A stretch of 64,000 nucleotides of DNA, taken from Gelatoporia subvermispora B (lineage: Eukaryota > Basidiomycota > Agaricomycetes > Polyporales > Gelatoporiaceae). The notes beneath the pieces are model-generated. The model had not been told where the DNA came from and made no database searches. It saw only the letters and a list, made by a program, of their open reading frames with translations. Positions 15,607 through 25,888 of the stretch are shown piece by piece (position 1 is the stretch's first letter; every line of letters starts with the position of its first letter). The position numbers were made by a program, and so were the translations under genes. The stretch is taken from NCBI GenBank assembly GCA_000320605.2, contig KB445793.1:2190803-2254802 (forward strand). The letters run 5' to 3'.

Positions 15607-16105
15607 GCGGCGCCGATTTCAGTGTGAGCGTTCCAATTTCAAGCGGGGAGCAAGGAGTGTGTTAAGTTGCGCGAACTGTGTTACATACCTGAGACGTGCC
15701 ATTGCCTGTCGTTTCGTCCATGTATTCCATGTTCTATAGTGTGCATAGACCCTGTCCGATAAATAGTGTATTTTTGCATGTTTTAATAGAGAACGAGGAC
15801 ACTGATGTGGATGTGTATGGTGGCGCAAGTCGGCTACTAATCTGGCACAGCACTAGCATGTCATAAGCCGCAACTCGCCTTTCCTTTCAATCGCCAGTCT
15901 TGGTTTAGTCGTCAGGGGCACGCTCCCGCGATCCTCTAGTACGCCTCGAGCTAAATCTTCACTGCATCGCATCTTTGGCCCTCTTCTTTGCACTGTCAAC
16001 CTCGTCCCTGCGATGCTTCCCGAGAATAGCGCTCCCCTTTCTCACAGACGCCGCCACATTCGGGCACGTTGAAGTTGACTGCACCCAGGCGACCAAGACG
16101 CAGTC
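15607..16105. other. Intergenic region upstream of RTT109
   Basis: About 500 bp containing the probable 3' region of the membrane-protein gene and the RTT109 promoter and 5' UTR. No other feature was recognised. Confidence 0.5.
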
Positions 16106-17701
16106 ATGGCGGCCAACAACCTCAGAGACCACCTGCTGGCTGGGCTGGCGAGTCTGCCGGGAACGCGCGAGTTCCATATCCATGTACTCGTGTCCTCGCC
16201 CCGAAAGCACACTGGGCTTTTCCCGTACGCGCATCCACGGCCTCGAGCATACCTCCAAGACATCCTCATCCTCCTTTCAGAACAGACCACGCCTGAGTCG
16301 CCACGGGTGCTCGTGAGCGCCTTAGAGGCGTCGCTCTACAACATCCCGGTCACATCGTCTGGGGTCTTGTATGTGCAGAAGGTCGACTCGTCCGGGCACT
16401 CTTCAGCACCTTCCCCCACTGCCACCCTCGTGCGAAGTTTCTTGACATATCACGGAGACCCAACGACTCGGCCCATCGCAGTCAAAAACCTCTGGATCCA
16501 GCTCTTCGCCCGTGCCCAAGGCCAATACCTGTTTCCCAATTCATCAGAATTTCCTGGGAAGCGGCCTCTAGCAGACGTCAAATTATGTGCGTGGTGGAAG
16601 CGGATTTTGTCGCACGTCGCGCAGGAGCTTCATAGGGGCACGAAAGGCAAGCTGATGCTCCGGCTGTACTATATTTTACCTGGGTACAACGAGCTCGAGG
16701 CAATACACGCGCTCGGCGACTCTCACACGCTCGCCCTTTCCGGGCAGCCCGACGAGTACGGGTGGATCTATGGGCACCATTACTCTCAGACCGACATTCC
16801 GTTACCGTGCCCTGGTGACAAGTGGGAGGGTGGCGCGACGCGAAACTTGGGCCACTTTATCCCGTGGTTCGACGACGATCCCAAGTCGCGCTTTATCGAC
16901 GAAATCGCACACACGGCAAACGTCAACGGCGTCCGCTCGCCAAAGACGAAGCGGCCGAGGCCCATCCACGGCAAGACGGACGACCGCGCGCGCATGGATC
17001 CGCCGCGCGAGGAGGATGAGGAGGACAAGGACAGGAACAGGGACAAGGATGGCCAGCCCGCCGGCGAGCTGGGCAAGGTCACCGCAGACGAGTTCTGGGA
17101 ACGAATGTCCTTCCGCCAGGAATGCATCGCAGGGGCTGTCACCGGGTTCTTCGCATTCGGCGCGTCCTCACCCACGGATGCTGCGGATGCGCCCGGGGGC
17201 ATGGAGAGTCCCGCGTCGTCGCCCCTCGCGCCCCAGCCAGGCCAGGTCCCGCCGCGGATGGTGCGCCGTATAGTGGCGACGCTCTTGAACCACCACGACT
17301 TCTCCACGGCGGAGCGCGCAGTGCGCGCCACGGAGACATTAGAAGGCGCGGTGAAGGGGCTTTGCGAGGATCTCGCCCCCGCAGGCATGCCCTCGGTGAA
17401 GCGGACTGGCGATCGCCCCAGCACGCCAGAGCCAGAGACCGCCGGCGACGCGTTCGAAGTACCGCGCACACCGCCACCGCGGAGCAAGCCTCTGCTGCCA
17501 GAGATTTCACCCAGCCCGTTCCCCGAACCGGTTGCCTCGCTGGAGACGTACCGGTCTCACATTTACGGAAGCATCTCTGTGCGAAATCCACCCCTTGTTC
17601 CGAAAGGGGATGGCAGTGCTGGCACATCCTCGGACGCTGTCAAGCCCGTCCAGCCAGTCACGGTCCTCGCCGTGCGCAAGAAGAGAAAGGTGGCGTCTTA
17701 G
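16106..17701 (+). CDS. RTT109: RTT109-type histone H3-K56 acetyltransferase
   Basis: A single intronless frame of 531 residues. The N-terminal half carries Rtt109 landmarks: LYNIPVTSSGVLYVQKVDSS with the conserved KVD motif, NLWIQLFARAQGQYLFPNS, and LCAWWKRIL. HFIPWFDDDPKSRFIDEI contains the acidic pair that corresponds to the catalytic/binding aspartates in the family. The enzyme acetylates newly made histone H3 at Lys56 (and Lys9/27) with Asf1 or Vps75 during replication-coupled nucleosome assembly. After residue ~275 the protein becomes acidic and low-complexity (DPPREEDEEDKDRNRDKD) and continues with a Pro/Ser-rich tail ending in a basic cluster (VRKKRKV), a likely nuclear localisation signal. 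It is longer than the yeast enzyme because of this tail. Start at 16106 gives the conserved family-like N-terminus. Confidence 0.92.
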   Translation: MAANNLRDHLLAGLASLPGTREFHIHVLVSSPRKHTGLFPYAHPRPRAYLQDILILLSEQTTPESPRVLVSALEASLYNIPVTSSGVLYVQKVDSSGHSSAPSPTATLVRSFLTYHGDPTTRPIAVKNLWIQLFARAQGQYLFPNSSEFPGKRPLADVKLCAWWKRILSHVAQELHRGTKGKLMLRLYYILPGYNELEAIHALGDSHTLALSGQPDEYGWIYGHHYSQTDIPLPCPGDKWEGGATRNLGHFIPWFDDDPKSRFIDEIAHTANVNGVRSPKTKRPRPIHGKTDDRARMDPPREEDEEDKDRNRDKDGQPAGELGKVTADEFWERMSFRQECIAGAVTGFFAFGASSPTDAADAPGGMESPASSPLAPQPGQVPPRMVRRIVATLLNHHDFSTAERAVRATETLEGAVKGLCEDLAPAGMPSVKRTGDRPSTPEPETAGDAFEVPRTPPPRSKPLLPEISPSPFPEPVASLETYRSHIYGSISVRNPPLVPKGDGSAGTSSDAVKPVQPVTVLAVRKKRKVAS

Positions 17702-19428
17702 TCTAGATCTCTTAGTCTGGAAGGTTTGTATTCCACCAGTCAAGCTTTGGCAGGTTATTAAGCTCTTGCGTAGGTCTGCACCTGATGCTGTTACTCATCA
17801 GTGGAGTCCTCCGTGCTATATACTGCACTAATGCTACGACATAGACAGGTCTTGTTCTAGGCCTGTGCCAAAAATGTACCCAAGGCGGTTCTCCGGAGGC
17901 ATCTAAGTTTGTCGAAACTCGCAGACTTCATCCCGGTATAGACTAATGTGCCCGAAACGCAGGAGTGTTTCGTTCTCGATGGTATGCATGTTGATTGTTT
18001 ATCAATCTCCTGAGACTGTGTACGTCCCTCGGTGAGGTGGTGTGTACCCGCCTGTACATGCTAAAATTGAGGTGACCGTCGGTATCTTGTACGAGCGAAT
18101 TGTTCCGCTACGCGATAACCACGGCTCGAACAGGTTAGATGACTCCTCTGTGGAGCGTCCGCTGGGGTTGGTCTATATCTCCATCGCCAATCGGCTACTG
18201 TGCGCGAGGTCATCTGCTGAGGGTCACGTTCGTCTATAGAAAAGGTATTCAAAAGCTGTAATCCGAGCAAGGAAGAAAAGACCCAAGGGTGAGGCGCGCG
18301 AAGACTTCCTTAGTGAACTGTATCACGATAAGTTTGACCTGTGAGAACGGTATTTCGGTGTGCTCTCTGGAATGGCTGATAAGAGGGTCGGATAGGGCCC
18401 CTCGCTCGGTTCCTGGTGTTGAGCCCGTCGCTGTGTACGTACAGGCCTGGCGGGTGACCGAGAATGCACGGGTGGATTGAATCACATTTTACATTTCTCT
18501 TTCCGGGAGTCATTAATTATGAGCGTGAGTACGAGAGGCCGTACATGGCACGGAAGGGTGGCTCTTGTCACACCTGCGTCTTCCATCTGAACTCGGCTCA
18601 CCTTCTCGGACACAGTCTGGAATGATGATTGCCGATGAAATCGTTGCGGCTCATCATCAGCATCAGCGAGTGTGTTGTCTCAGTCTGGAGCACTCGGAAT
18701 CAAGGACGCCCGTGGGCGGTCGCAGACGGGTGGTGCAATTCGCACAGCAGCTGCGCTGTGGCCGCAGTCCGAGAGCATCGCGGCTGCGATTGCACCGTCC
18801 TGCGCAAATATCTCGACGGGCGCGAAAAGCGGAATAATGTCAAGGAGATGCCAGGAGATGGCGATGGGTGGGATTCGTGGTAGCGCGGCGGTTGCAGGTG
18901 GCTGCGGACCAATTGCGGGACCGTGGCATGTTGGTACGGAGCCGCGAGCGGATGCCTGGGATGATCCATGGATTGGATGCTATGGCATGGCACCGGCTGG
19001 CTCGGGCGTAGTAGGATGGCTGTGGAAGTGCATATGGCGAGCGACGGGGCATATGGCGCGGATGGCCTTCAGGGGAAGTCCTTGTTGTCGTGATCGCAGT
19101 TTTGAAGGATTGAGTTTATGCGGGATATGATGGGCAGAAGAGAAGGCAAAGGTCCGCAATCCCTGGCAAGGCAGGGGAATCCAATAGGAGGGGGATTACG
19201 AATGCAATGAACCGAACTTTGTATAATTGACGGCATCCTGTTTGCCGGGTTCCATTTTCTTTTGTATTACCACCCGATGTTCACGCTCTGACACTCGCAC
19301 TGCAGTTGCCATCGCACTGCTCGCATCGCGCCTATGCTACTCCCGTCGTATCTATCCTCCATCCTCTGACGACCACCCCGCTCCCTCTCTCCCCCTCCAC
19401 GCTCATCGTGCAGGACAGGGACGCTATT
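17702..19428. other. Intergenic region, no gene recognised
   Basis: About 1.7 kb. Between 18,565 and 19,130 the sequence is G-rich with overlapping short frames in all phases and no recognisable protein. A TATA-like TATAATT near 19,220 and a pyrimidine-rich stretch (19,370-19,410) just before the next ATG look like promoter and leader sequence of the downstream gene. Confidence 0.5.
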
Positions 19429-21747
19429 ATGACAACACAATCACCACAATCTCTCCCCTCTTTCGCTCAGACATTCAGCAATATCAACCGCATCCCTCCC
19501 GGCAGTAACGCTCTCCCTCCTATCCACGCCCGTTCTCCACAACCAGACAGACAACCAGACAGAGATCAACAGCCCTCTTCGGCCCACAGCTCCCCTGCCA
19601 TGTCCTCTCTGGAGACCCGATCGACATCGAGGAAAAGGCTGCATGCAGAATTCGCCGCTGTAGACGAGAAGGATGAGCGATCTGGTTCAGAGTGAGTAGT
19701 CAAAGCGCTGATAGACGAATATCAATTTGATTGGACGCCTCGCTGCTTCAGAGGTCACAAATCCCCCAATGCTACCCGAATCAAAGAGGAGGTCGACCAT
19801 GACGCCTTGACACCACCACAGCCGGCAGCGCCTGAGCAGTTGAGAAAGACGCAGGAATCGATCCGCCCTCCCTCACCCCTCCGGCCGCCCTCCTCGAAGA
19901 GGAGGCGAGTCACGATCACGGGCATACATACTATCAACACAGATGTCAGGCCATCCTCATCAGACGGCTCCAACCTGCCCATATCACCTGCAGTCATGGG
20001 TCTTTCCATAGCCCGAGACGACCCCGCTGCCATTGAGCAGGTGCGGTCCATGCTCACCGTGAAGCAAAAGCAGAAGGCTCTTATTGAGCAGAGGCGAGGG
20101 AGTACGGCAGGCATTGTGTCCACCGGTCCTCCCGTCGTGAACGTCGTCAACCCTCTTTCGGCTTCAGATGACCGCCACGCCCCTTCCAAACCACACCCTA
20201 CACGTCGCAGCCCGCTTCTTCCCGGTGCCAGGGGAGGGCCACGGCACTCCATCGCCGTCCCTCAGACGTCGGGACCCCACACCACTGTGAGCGTTGCTGA
20301 CCAGCGCCCGACCAACACCACCTCGCACGGCACCCCCCAACAGCACCACCCTCAACCACCGCCATCCGCTGCAGACATACACCCTCTTACCCATGCAACA
20401 AGCTCTGTCAGTGCTGGTTCGTCTCATGCGTTACCTCCTCCTCCTATCAGCTTTGCCCGCCGGCGCGCGAGTCGCCAACAGGGCATAAAGGGCAAGCCCG
20501 CAGATATTGTCATCAGCCCGCGGGATTCGCAAATGGACAAACTGCAGCCGGCGGTGCAGAGCGCACCCCCCGTTCCGCGCGCAGGACAGGGCCAGCCTTC
20601 CTTAGGCAAGTTTTCTAGTATGGCGCTGCCGACTCTGCCGTCGGTGATGAACAGCCAGAATACACCGAGAGCGACTTCTAGCCGAGTGCCGCCAACGCCT
20701 ACTCGACTTGCTATGCCACGCACGGCAGGGTTCGCTCCTCCATCTCGGGGCGTCCCAGGTGGCATCCCTGGCCGATCCCCGCCAAATGCATCTGTCCCTA
20801 TCGCTACAACTCTAGTCCCGCCCACTCCCGCTACCTTGCAACATCCTGGTTACACTGGCGAGAAGTCCGCATTCCTGGCACCTTTTGAACTCTTTTACGA
20901 TGCCCTGTCAGATTCTAAGCAGCTGAAAAACTGGCTGAGCGAGCAGCTCCAGAAGTCGCATGGTCTCATCGTGCAGCTGCAGCGGCAGCAGGAACAGATG
21001 GAGGAGACCGTCAACGCTCTTGTTGACAGGAGGGTCGCTGTGATGCGCGAGGAAATCTACAGCTTACATCGTCGCGTCGAAGAGCTCGAGCACGCATTGC
21101 GTGTCACGCGAGGAAGCACAAGCTACAGTTACAGCCCGAACATGGGCGCGAAAGGCAAGGCGAAGGCAAACGGTGTCGCAATAGCCCCTGTCGTGTCCGA
21201 GTCGTACACCTTCCCACCCGTGGACCCAACCGTCCGGCGCCCCGACCCAGTCCGCCGCGCGCTCTCTCCAGTCTCCCTCGACCGCGATAACGAAAGCCGT
21301 AGCTTCCCCGGATCACCTGTTCCCTACGACGTTGGCCGCCGCCTCTCGGTCTCAGCGATCCGCCTCGACCCCCGCTCGCCCGCAGCCGTCGAAGCGTCTC
21401 CCCAGCGCAGCCTCCAGCCGCCTGTCTCCCGTGAGCGCGAGCAGCACCAACACGCGCGGCAGCTCCCGCCTGCGGCGCAAGCTCGCGGCGGGTGGTCTCC
21501 CGGAAGCGCGCGCGCGCCCCGCGAGCCGGTCAGCCACTCCCCAGACAGGGTGGGCCATGGGAGGAGGTCCCCGGTACACCACTCACCACCGGATCGCCAT
21601 GTTACGTGGGAGGGTGCGCGTGAGTCCCCCAGTGCGCGCGAGGGACGGCACGACGCGCCGAGCACGGCCGTGCGTAAGGAGGCGGCGACGGCTTCGACAG
21701 TGTCGCCTTCGAGGGCGCTTGTACGTTCGCCGAGCCCGGACGCGTAA
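19429..21747 (+). CDS. Large disordered coiled-coil protein, function unknown
   Basis: Two exons (19429-19691, 19752-21747) encode 752 residues. I do not recognise a named family. The N-terminus (MTTQSPQSLPSFAQTFSNIN) and most of the chain are rich in Pro, Ser and Arg, with basic clusters (SKRRRV, FARRRASRQQ) that could be nuclear localisation signals. A structured block at about residues 460-545 (FLAPFELFYDALSDSKQLKN, then LSEQLQKSHGLIVQLQRQQE and EEIYSLHRRVEELEHALRV) predicts a helical coiled coil. After it comes a Pro/Ser/Arg-rich tail with many SP dipeptides, typical of phosphorylated regulatory proteins. A nuclear or regulatory role is only inferred. ATG at 19429 was chosen because it follows a pyrimidine-rich leader; an in-frame upstream ATG at 19306 exists but adds low-complexity sequence. 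Confidence 0.75.
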
Positions 21748-22436
21748 GATTCCAACTGCCAGTTGTGAGGCCTTCCCTCCACTGCTTCACGTATATATTT
21801 TACAGCTCTTTTCATCTGGTTTTGGGTCTGCGTTATCTGTGTACTATCCCCCGCGCTTGTTCTGTAGCACGAGCACTTCTTGAAATGTCAAATCGATGAG
21901 ATGATCATGCGTCGACGTCTGCGCTCTGCTTGCACGGCTATCTGCTTTGGACCCTTGCTTTCCGCTTGTGCGTCGTTCGCTGTGTAATGCACTTCAATGT
22001 ACCACTAGTATACATCGCGATTCGCAGATCGCCCAAAGGGGCGCCGCGTGTGACTTTGCTTGCGAATCCTACGGTGCAGTGTGCCTGACCGCGCACTGCG
22101 CAGGCAACCCACTTGCCGATCCGAACGCAGGTGCCTTGGAACGTACACCACCCATGATCGCCCTCCATGTCGCGCGGAGGTTCAAATAGTCGAACGTACA
22201 GGCACCAAAGTATTTCATTGCGAGCGTATCGGATTGTCGAGCAACATAACAAATTCACCGTATCCATCCTTGTAAGCAGTTTCTTCTCTGGGTTTGTCAG
22301 CCCGGACCGCATGCGTCATCGCGAGACGGATATCGGACGCTCATAATTGACACCGGTAACAACCTAGGCCTGAGCAGCTTCTTGCGCTCCCTTCAACTCT
22401 CCTTCACCATCCGCCGCACGTAATATCGCGGTCATT
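21748..22436. other. Intergenic region, no gene recognised
   Basis: About 690 bp holding the 3' region of the coiled-coil protein gene and the promoter of the GST gene. No extra feature was recognised. Confidence 0.5.
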
Positions 22437-23536
22437 ATGGCTTCGAGACTGGCTGCAACCTTGAACCACTTGCAAAGGCGCTCGATGTCGCTAGCGACAG
22501 CGAGCACACGAAAACCTGTCCAGCTGTACACCGCGGGCACGCCAAACGGTCACAAGGCCTCTATATTTCTGGAAGAATTAAAGACCACGTATGGTCTAGA
22601 GTACGAGTGCGTGCTTTAGAATGCAGAGCGTCCCGAAATTCGCGCACGCCGCTGAGATGATGACGTCACCGCATTTGCTTCCATAGCGTTCATCCTGTCG
22701 ACATCTCCAAGAACGTTCAGAAGGAACCCTGGTTCATCAAGCTAAACCCAAACGGCCGCATCCCCGTCCTTGTTGACACCAATAGGGATAGCTTCACCGT
22801 TTTCGAGACCGCTGCTATTTTGCTCTATCTTGAGCAGCATTATGATACGCAGACCAAGTTCGGGTTCGACCCATCGACTGAACCTAATGACTACAGCGAA
22901 TTGCTGCAATGGATATTCTTCACTGTAAGTCTACAGTGTCATGCTCATTGGGGCCAGATGATGAATTCCCTATTTGCTCCGTGCACAGCATGGAGGAATA
23001 GGCCCTATGCAAGGGCAGGGTACGTTTATTGATCTGAATTGGAGCTACACTGCAGACGCTAATCAACTTGAAATTCTAGCAAACCATTTCAACCGCTTCG
23101 CACCCGAAAATATACCGTACGCTCAAAAACGTCAGCCGTTCTAACAGAATTAGATTCATCGCAATATTCACCTTGCGATCACAGGGTACACGGACGAGAC
23201 GAAGCGTCTGTTTGGGGTGTTGGACATTCGGCTCACAGACCGCGACTGGCTAGCCGGTCCTAACCGTGGAAAGTATACCATCGCCGACATTAATGCATGG
23301 CCTTGGTGCGTGTTGCCGATGTCCCCCAAATGTTGACCTGACAACATCTTCTGCCATCTTCCCAGGGTTAGCCGGCACGCGTTTACCGGCATAGAGACTC
23401 TGGACGAGTGGCCAAACGTCAAGGTAGGCAGTCTCTCCGTGATTGACCGTCCAATTGCTCAAGATCCTTAACATAGGCTTGGGTTGAACGCTGCTTTGAG
23501 CGGCCTGCTGTCCGCACGGGAGATCAAGTTCCCTGA
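22437..23536 (+). CDS. Ure2-like glutathione S-transferase
   Basis: Seven exons (22437-22606, 22687-22924, 22989-23019, 23080-23130, 23185-23305, 23366-23423, 23477-23536) give 242 residues. The thioredoxin-like domain reads [20 protein letters not shown], then [13 protein letters not shown] with the cis-proline, and [15 protein letters not shown]. The helical domain holds [37 protein letters not shown] and [15 protein letters not shown], ending in [19 protein letters not shown]. This matches the Ure2p/YfcG-like GST class expanded in wood-decay fungi, which conjugate glutathione or reduce peroxides and lignin-derived compounds. The first ~25 residues ([19 protein letters not shown]) are basic and amphipathic and may be a mitochondrial targeting sequence. 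All introns are GT-AG and the frame is intact. Confidence 0.93.
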
Positions 23537-24100
23537 AGCATTGCCCCAGGACGTCGTCAAGCATGCGGCATCCAGTGTAGTTATCAGGACGAGCAACCAC
23601 ATGATAGACAGCAGTGCCACCCTTCATTAATATATCTGGACAAAGGGTGGTACTGAGCCTTATGGACCTCGTAGCATGATAGCAGGCCATATCTTGACGC
23701 TGACTTGGCACTGTGCACATCTCAGAATCTCCGCGGCCAGCACAAGGTATCGGGTAACCCGATATGCTGTGTCATAGAATGAAGGGGCTGCATGCCACGG
23801 TCCCAAAACATGTATATGTGTTTTCGATCATGTACCACCATAAACTTCGATGCGGACATGCGAAATGTCTGCCCCCCTATCGTTCTTTCTAAGGCCGCTC
23901 GAGCGTGCTGCCCGCAGCCCGCTTCGAGATGATGGTCGCGATCGTCGCTTCGCTTGGCCGTCGCGTCGTACAATTCGCAGAGAAGTGAGATCTGACATCA
24001 TCATACGTCATTTATGTGGAGAGCAGCAACGCATCCACGCACGACTCGTGAGCCCAGGACACGTCAGCGGAACTGGGCTTGGTGAGAAATGTTCTGTGGT
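23537..24100. other. Intergenic region, no gene recognised
   Basis: About 560 bp downstream of the GST gene. Short frames only; nothing recognised. Confidence 0.45.
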
Positions 24101-24601
24101 CTACCCGGGCTGTGGACGAGTCAGAATAGATAGGATTGCTGCGGACTGGCTCTCGCATCGCACAGGAATTGAGCGGCGGGTACGTTGGCTGTCGGTCCTC
24201 GCCTGCTGCTGGCTCAACTTGCGGACGTCTACGCCGCGCTCCTCAGCGGACTGCTGCGCGCCATCCCAGAGCGTCAGCGTATAGTCGTACATCTCTTGCG
24301 CGTAGCGGAGGAGCGCCTCCGTGATCACGACAGGCGGCGAGTGCGATTCTCCGGGCATGGCACTGATGAGCCTCTGGCGGGCAAACTGCTGCTGTTGGTG
24401 TGGTGGGTGCTGGGCGGGAGTGAGGGCGGGTGCAGAGGACGACGCGGGCACAAAGGGCGTGTGCGCAAGCTGAAGGGGGCCAAGGCCTACTTGCAGGAAT
24501 TGGAGCACTAAGAAGAGAGAGTTTGACCCGGGCGCTGAGAATGCCGAGGAACCGTGACGATGATGACGACATGCCATCTCAATTCGAGGCACAAAGTGCA
24601 T
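24101..24601 (-). CDS. Possible small gene or exon, function unknown
   Basis: A GC-rich minus-strand frame reads FVPASSSAPALTPAQHPPHQ, then FARQRLISAMPGESHSPP and VVITEALLRYAQEMYDYTLT, and continues with GAQQSAEERGVDVRKL. The block around ALLRYAQEMYDYTLTLWDG looks like an amphipathic helix of a real protein. A strong acceptor (CTCTCTTCTTAG) precedes the block at about 24,511, and a short upstream ATG exon at about 24,576 can be joined in phase. I do not recognise the family. The 3' end is uncertain, because an intron could start near 24,200. It may be a gene remnant. Confidence 0.35.
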   Translation of the reverse strand: MHFVPRIEMACRHHRHGSSAFSAPGSNSLFLVLQFLQVGLGPLQLAHTPFVPASSSAPALTPAQHPPHQQQQFARQRLISAMPGESHSPPVVITEALLRYAQEMYDYTLTLWDGAQQSAEERGVDVRKLSQQQARTDSQRTRRSIPVRCESQSAAILSILTRPQPG

Positions 24602-25333
24602 CGCTGGCTGACAGTATTACATTCCACTGTTGGGATTGGTCGGCACACTAGGAATCGGAGGACATCTTGTCACTTCCATTGATCGCCGGTGGCCCAACCG
24701 GATGCCATGTCGCAGGAGATGAGAAGTCCTTCCAGAGCTCTTGAGCTAGGAACAAACCCACGACACGACGAGACGATTTTGTAGGATAAGATATGTGTCA
24801 TGGTGATGATGCCTCACAGATAGAGTGCTGTGCACGGAGATGTCGGGGGCAGACAATTTGATGATTAGTTCCGATCCGTTCATATAGTCCAGCGCTGGGA
24901 TCAGCCCCCGCATGTCAGTGGATTGTCGGTCCTGAAGCTTACATATGAAGATATTGGAAGCACAAGACTTTAGTGCCAAAACCTAAACGGGAAGAACTGT
25001 GCGAAGCGACAAAAGTTTGAACTCTCGTTGAGAATGGTAGGGCACCTACCATTGAATCGTGAGTGAAAGTGTCAGAGCAGAGCTGATAGCCTAATTGAAG
25101 ACAAGCACATGTTCGCTTGACTTTGAGATTTCGCATACATACTCGCGCAGACACACATGGGGCAGGTCACTTCTGACGCTTCCTTCTTTGTACAAACCGT
25201 CACGGCTTGAGCTTAGGTGAATGAGGTAGACGCCGACTCCGGGGCGGGAGAATTCCCACGACAGGCGGCGCGTGTCCGTTTCGGAAAGTAAAGTCGAGCG
25301 TCTATTCAGTGGCCTTTGCCTCCTGCACTCACG
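24602..25333. other. Intergenic region, no gene recognised
   Basis: About 730 bp upstream of the mL58 gene with no assigned coding region. The right end is the likely mL58 promoter and leader. Confidence 0.45.
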
Positions 25334-25888
25334 ATGAGGCCTCCGGCGCCGTTCCAGTTATCCCGCTCGCTGCTCCAGCTCAACATCTCTCGTTCATATG
25401 CAACACGACTGCCTCGGAGACCGCCATACCGCGCGCCGGATCCCTTCGAGAGCACGCCTGATGAGGCCCGTCAGGACCTGACAGAAGATGTTACCTTCAT
25501 TCACAACTCCCCGCCATCCGCCCCGACGCCCTTATCCTTCACTACCGCGCCATCCTCGCCATTGCTCCGCGAGGCTTCGCCAGAAGCAGAGCGCCTGCCT
25601 CCACCAATGCGCCAAGGCAAACCAGAGCCCCCTCGAGTGGACCGGGAGACGCTGCTGAAAATCCGCGAGCTGCGCCGCCAGGATCCGGAGACATGGACGC
25701 GCAGCGCGCTGGCCAAGGCATTCAACGTCACGACCGGGTTCGTGTTTAGAACTGCCGCACTCAGGCCGAAGGACCGGAAGAAGAAACTCGAGGAGCGGGA
25801 CGCCGAGCACGAGGAGATGCGCAGTCGGTGGGGAGAGAAGAAGTCGATGGTCAAGCAGATCAGGCAGAAGCGGAGAGAATATTGGTGA
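25334..25888 (+). CDS. MRPL20: Mitochondrial large ribosomal subunit protein mL58 (MRPL20)
   Basis: An intronless frame of 184 residues from the ATG at 25334. The N-terminus (MRPPAPFQLSRSLLQLNISR, then SYATRLPRRPPYR) looks like a mitochondrial presequence. The conserved C-terminal half contains LLKIRELRRQDPETWTRSAL, AKAFNVTTGFVFRTAAL, PKDRKKKLEE and RWGEKKSMVKQIRQKRREYW. This matches the fungal mitochondrial ribosomal protein L20/mL58 family, with its RxxDPxxWTRxxLAKxF motif and basic tail. It is a fungal-type component of the mitochondrial large subunit. A longer in-frame reading upstream would need a non-ATG start and is not preferred. Confidence 0.88.
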   Translation: MRPPAPFQLSRSLLQLNISRSYATRLPRRPPYRAPDPFESTPDEARQDLTEDVTFIHNSPPSAPTPLSFTTAPSSPLLREASPEAERLPPPMRQGKPEPPRVDRETLLKIRELRRQDPETWTRSALAKAFNVTTGFVFRTAALRPKDRKKKLEERDAEHEEMRSRWGEKKSMVKQIRQKRREYW

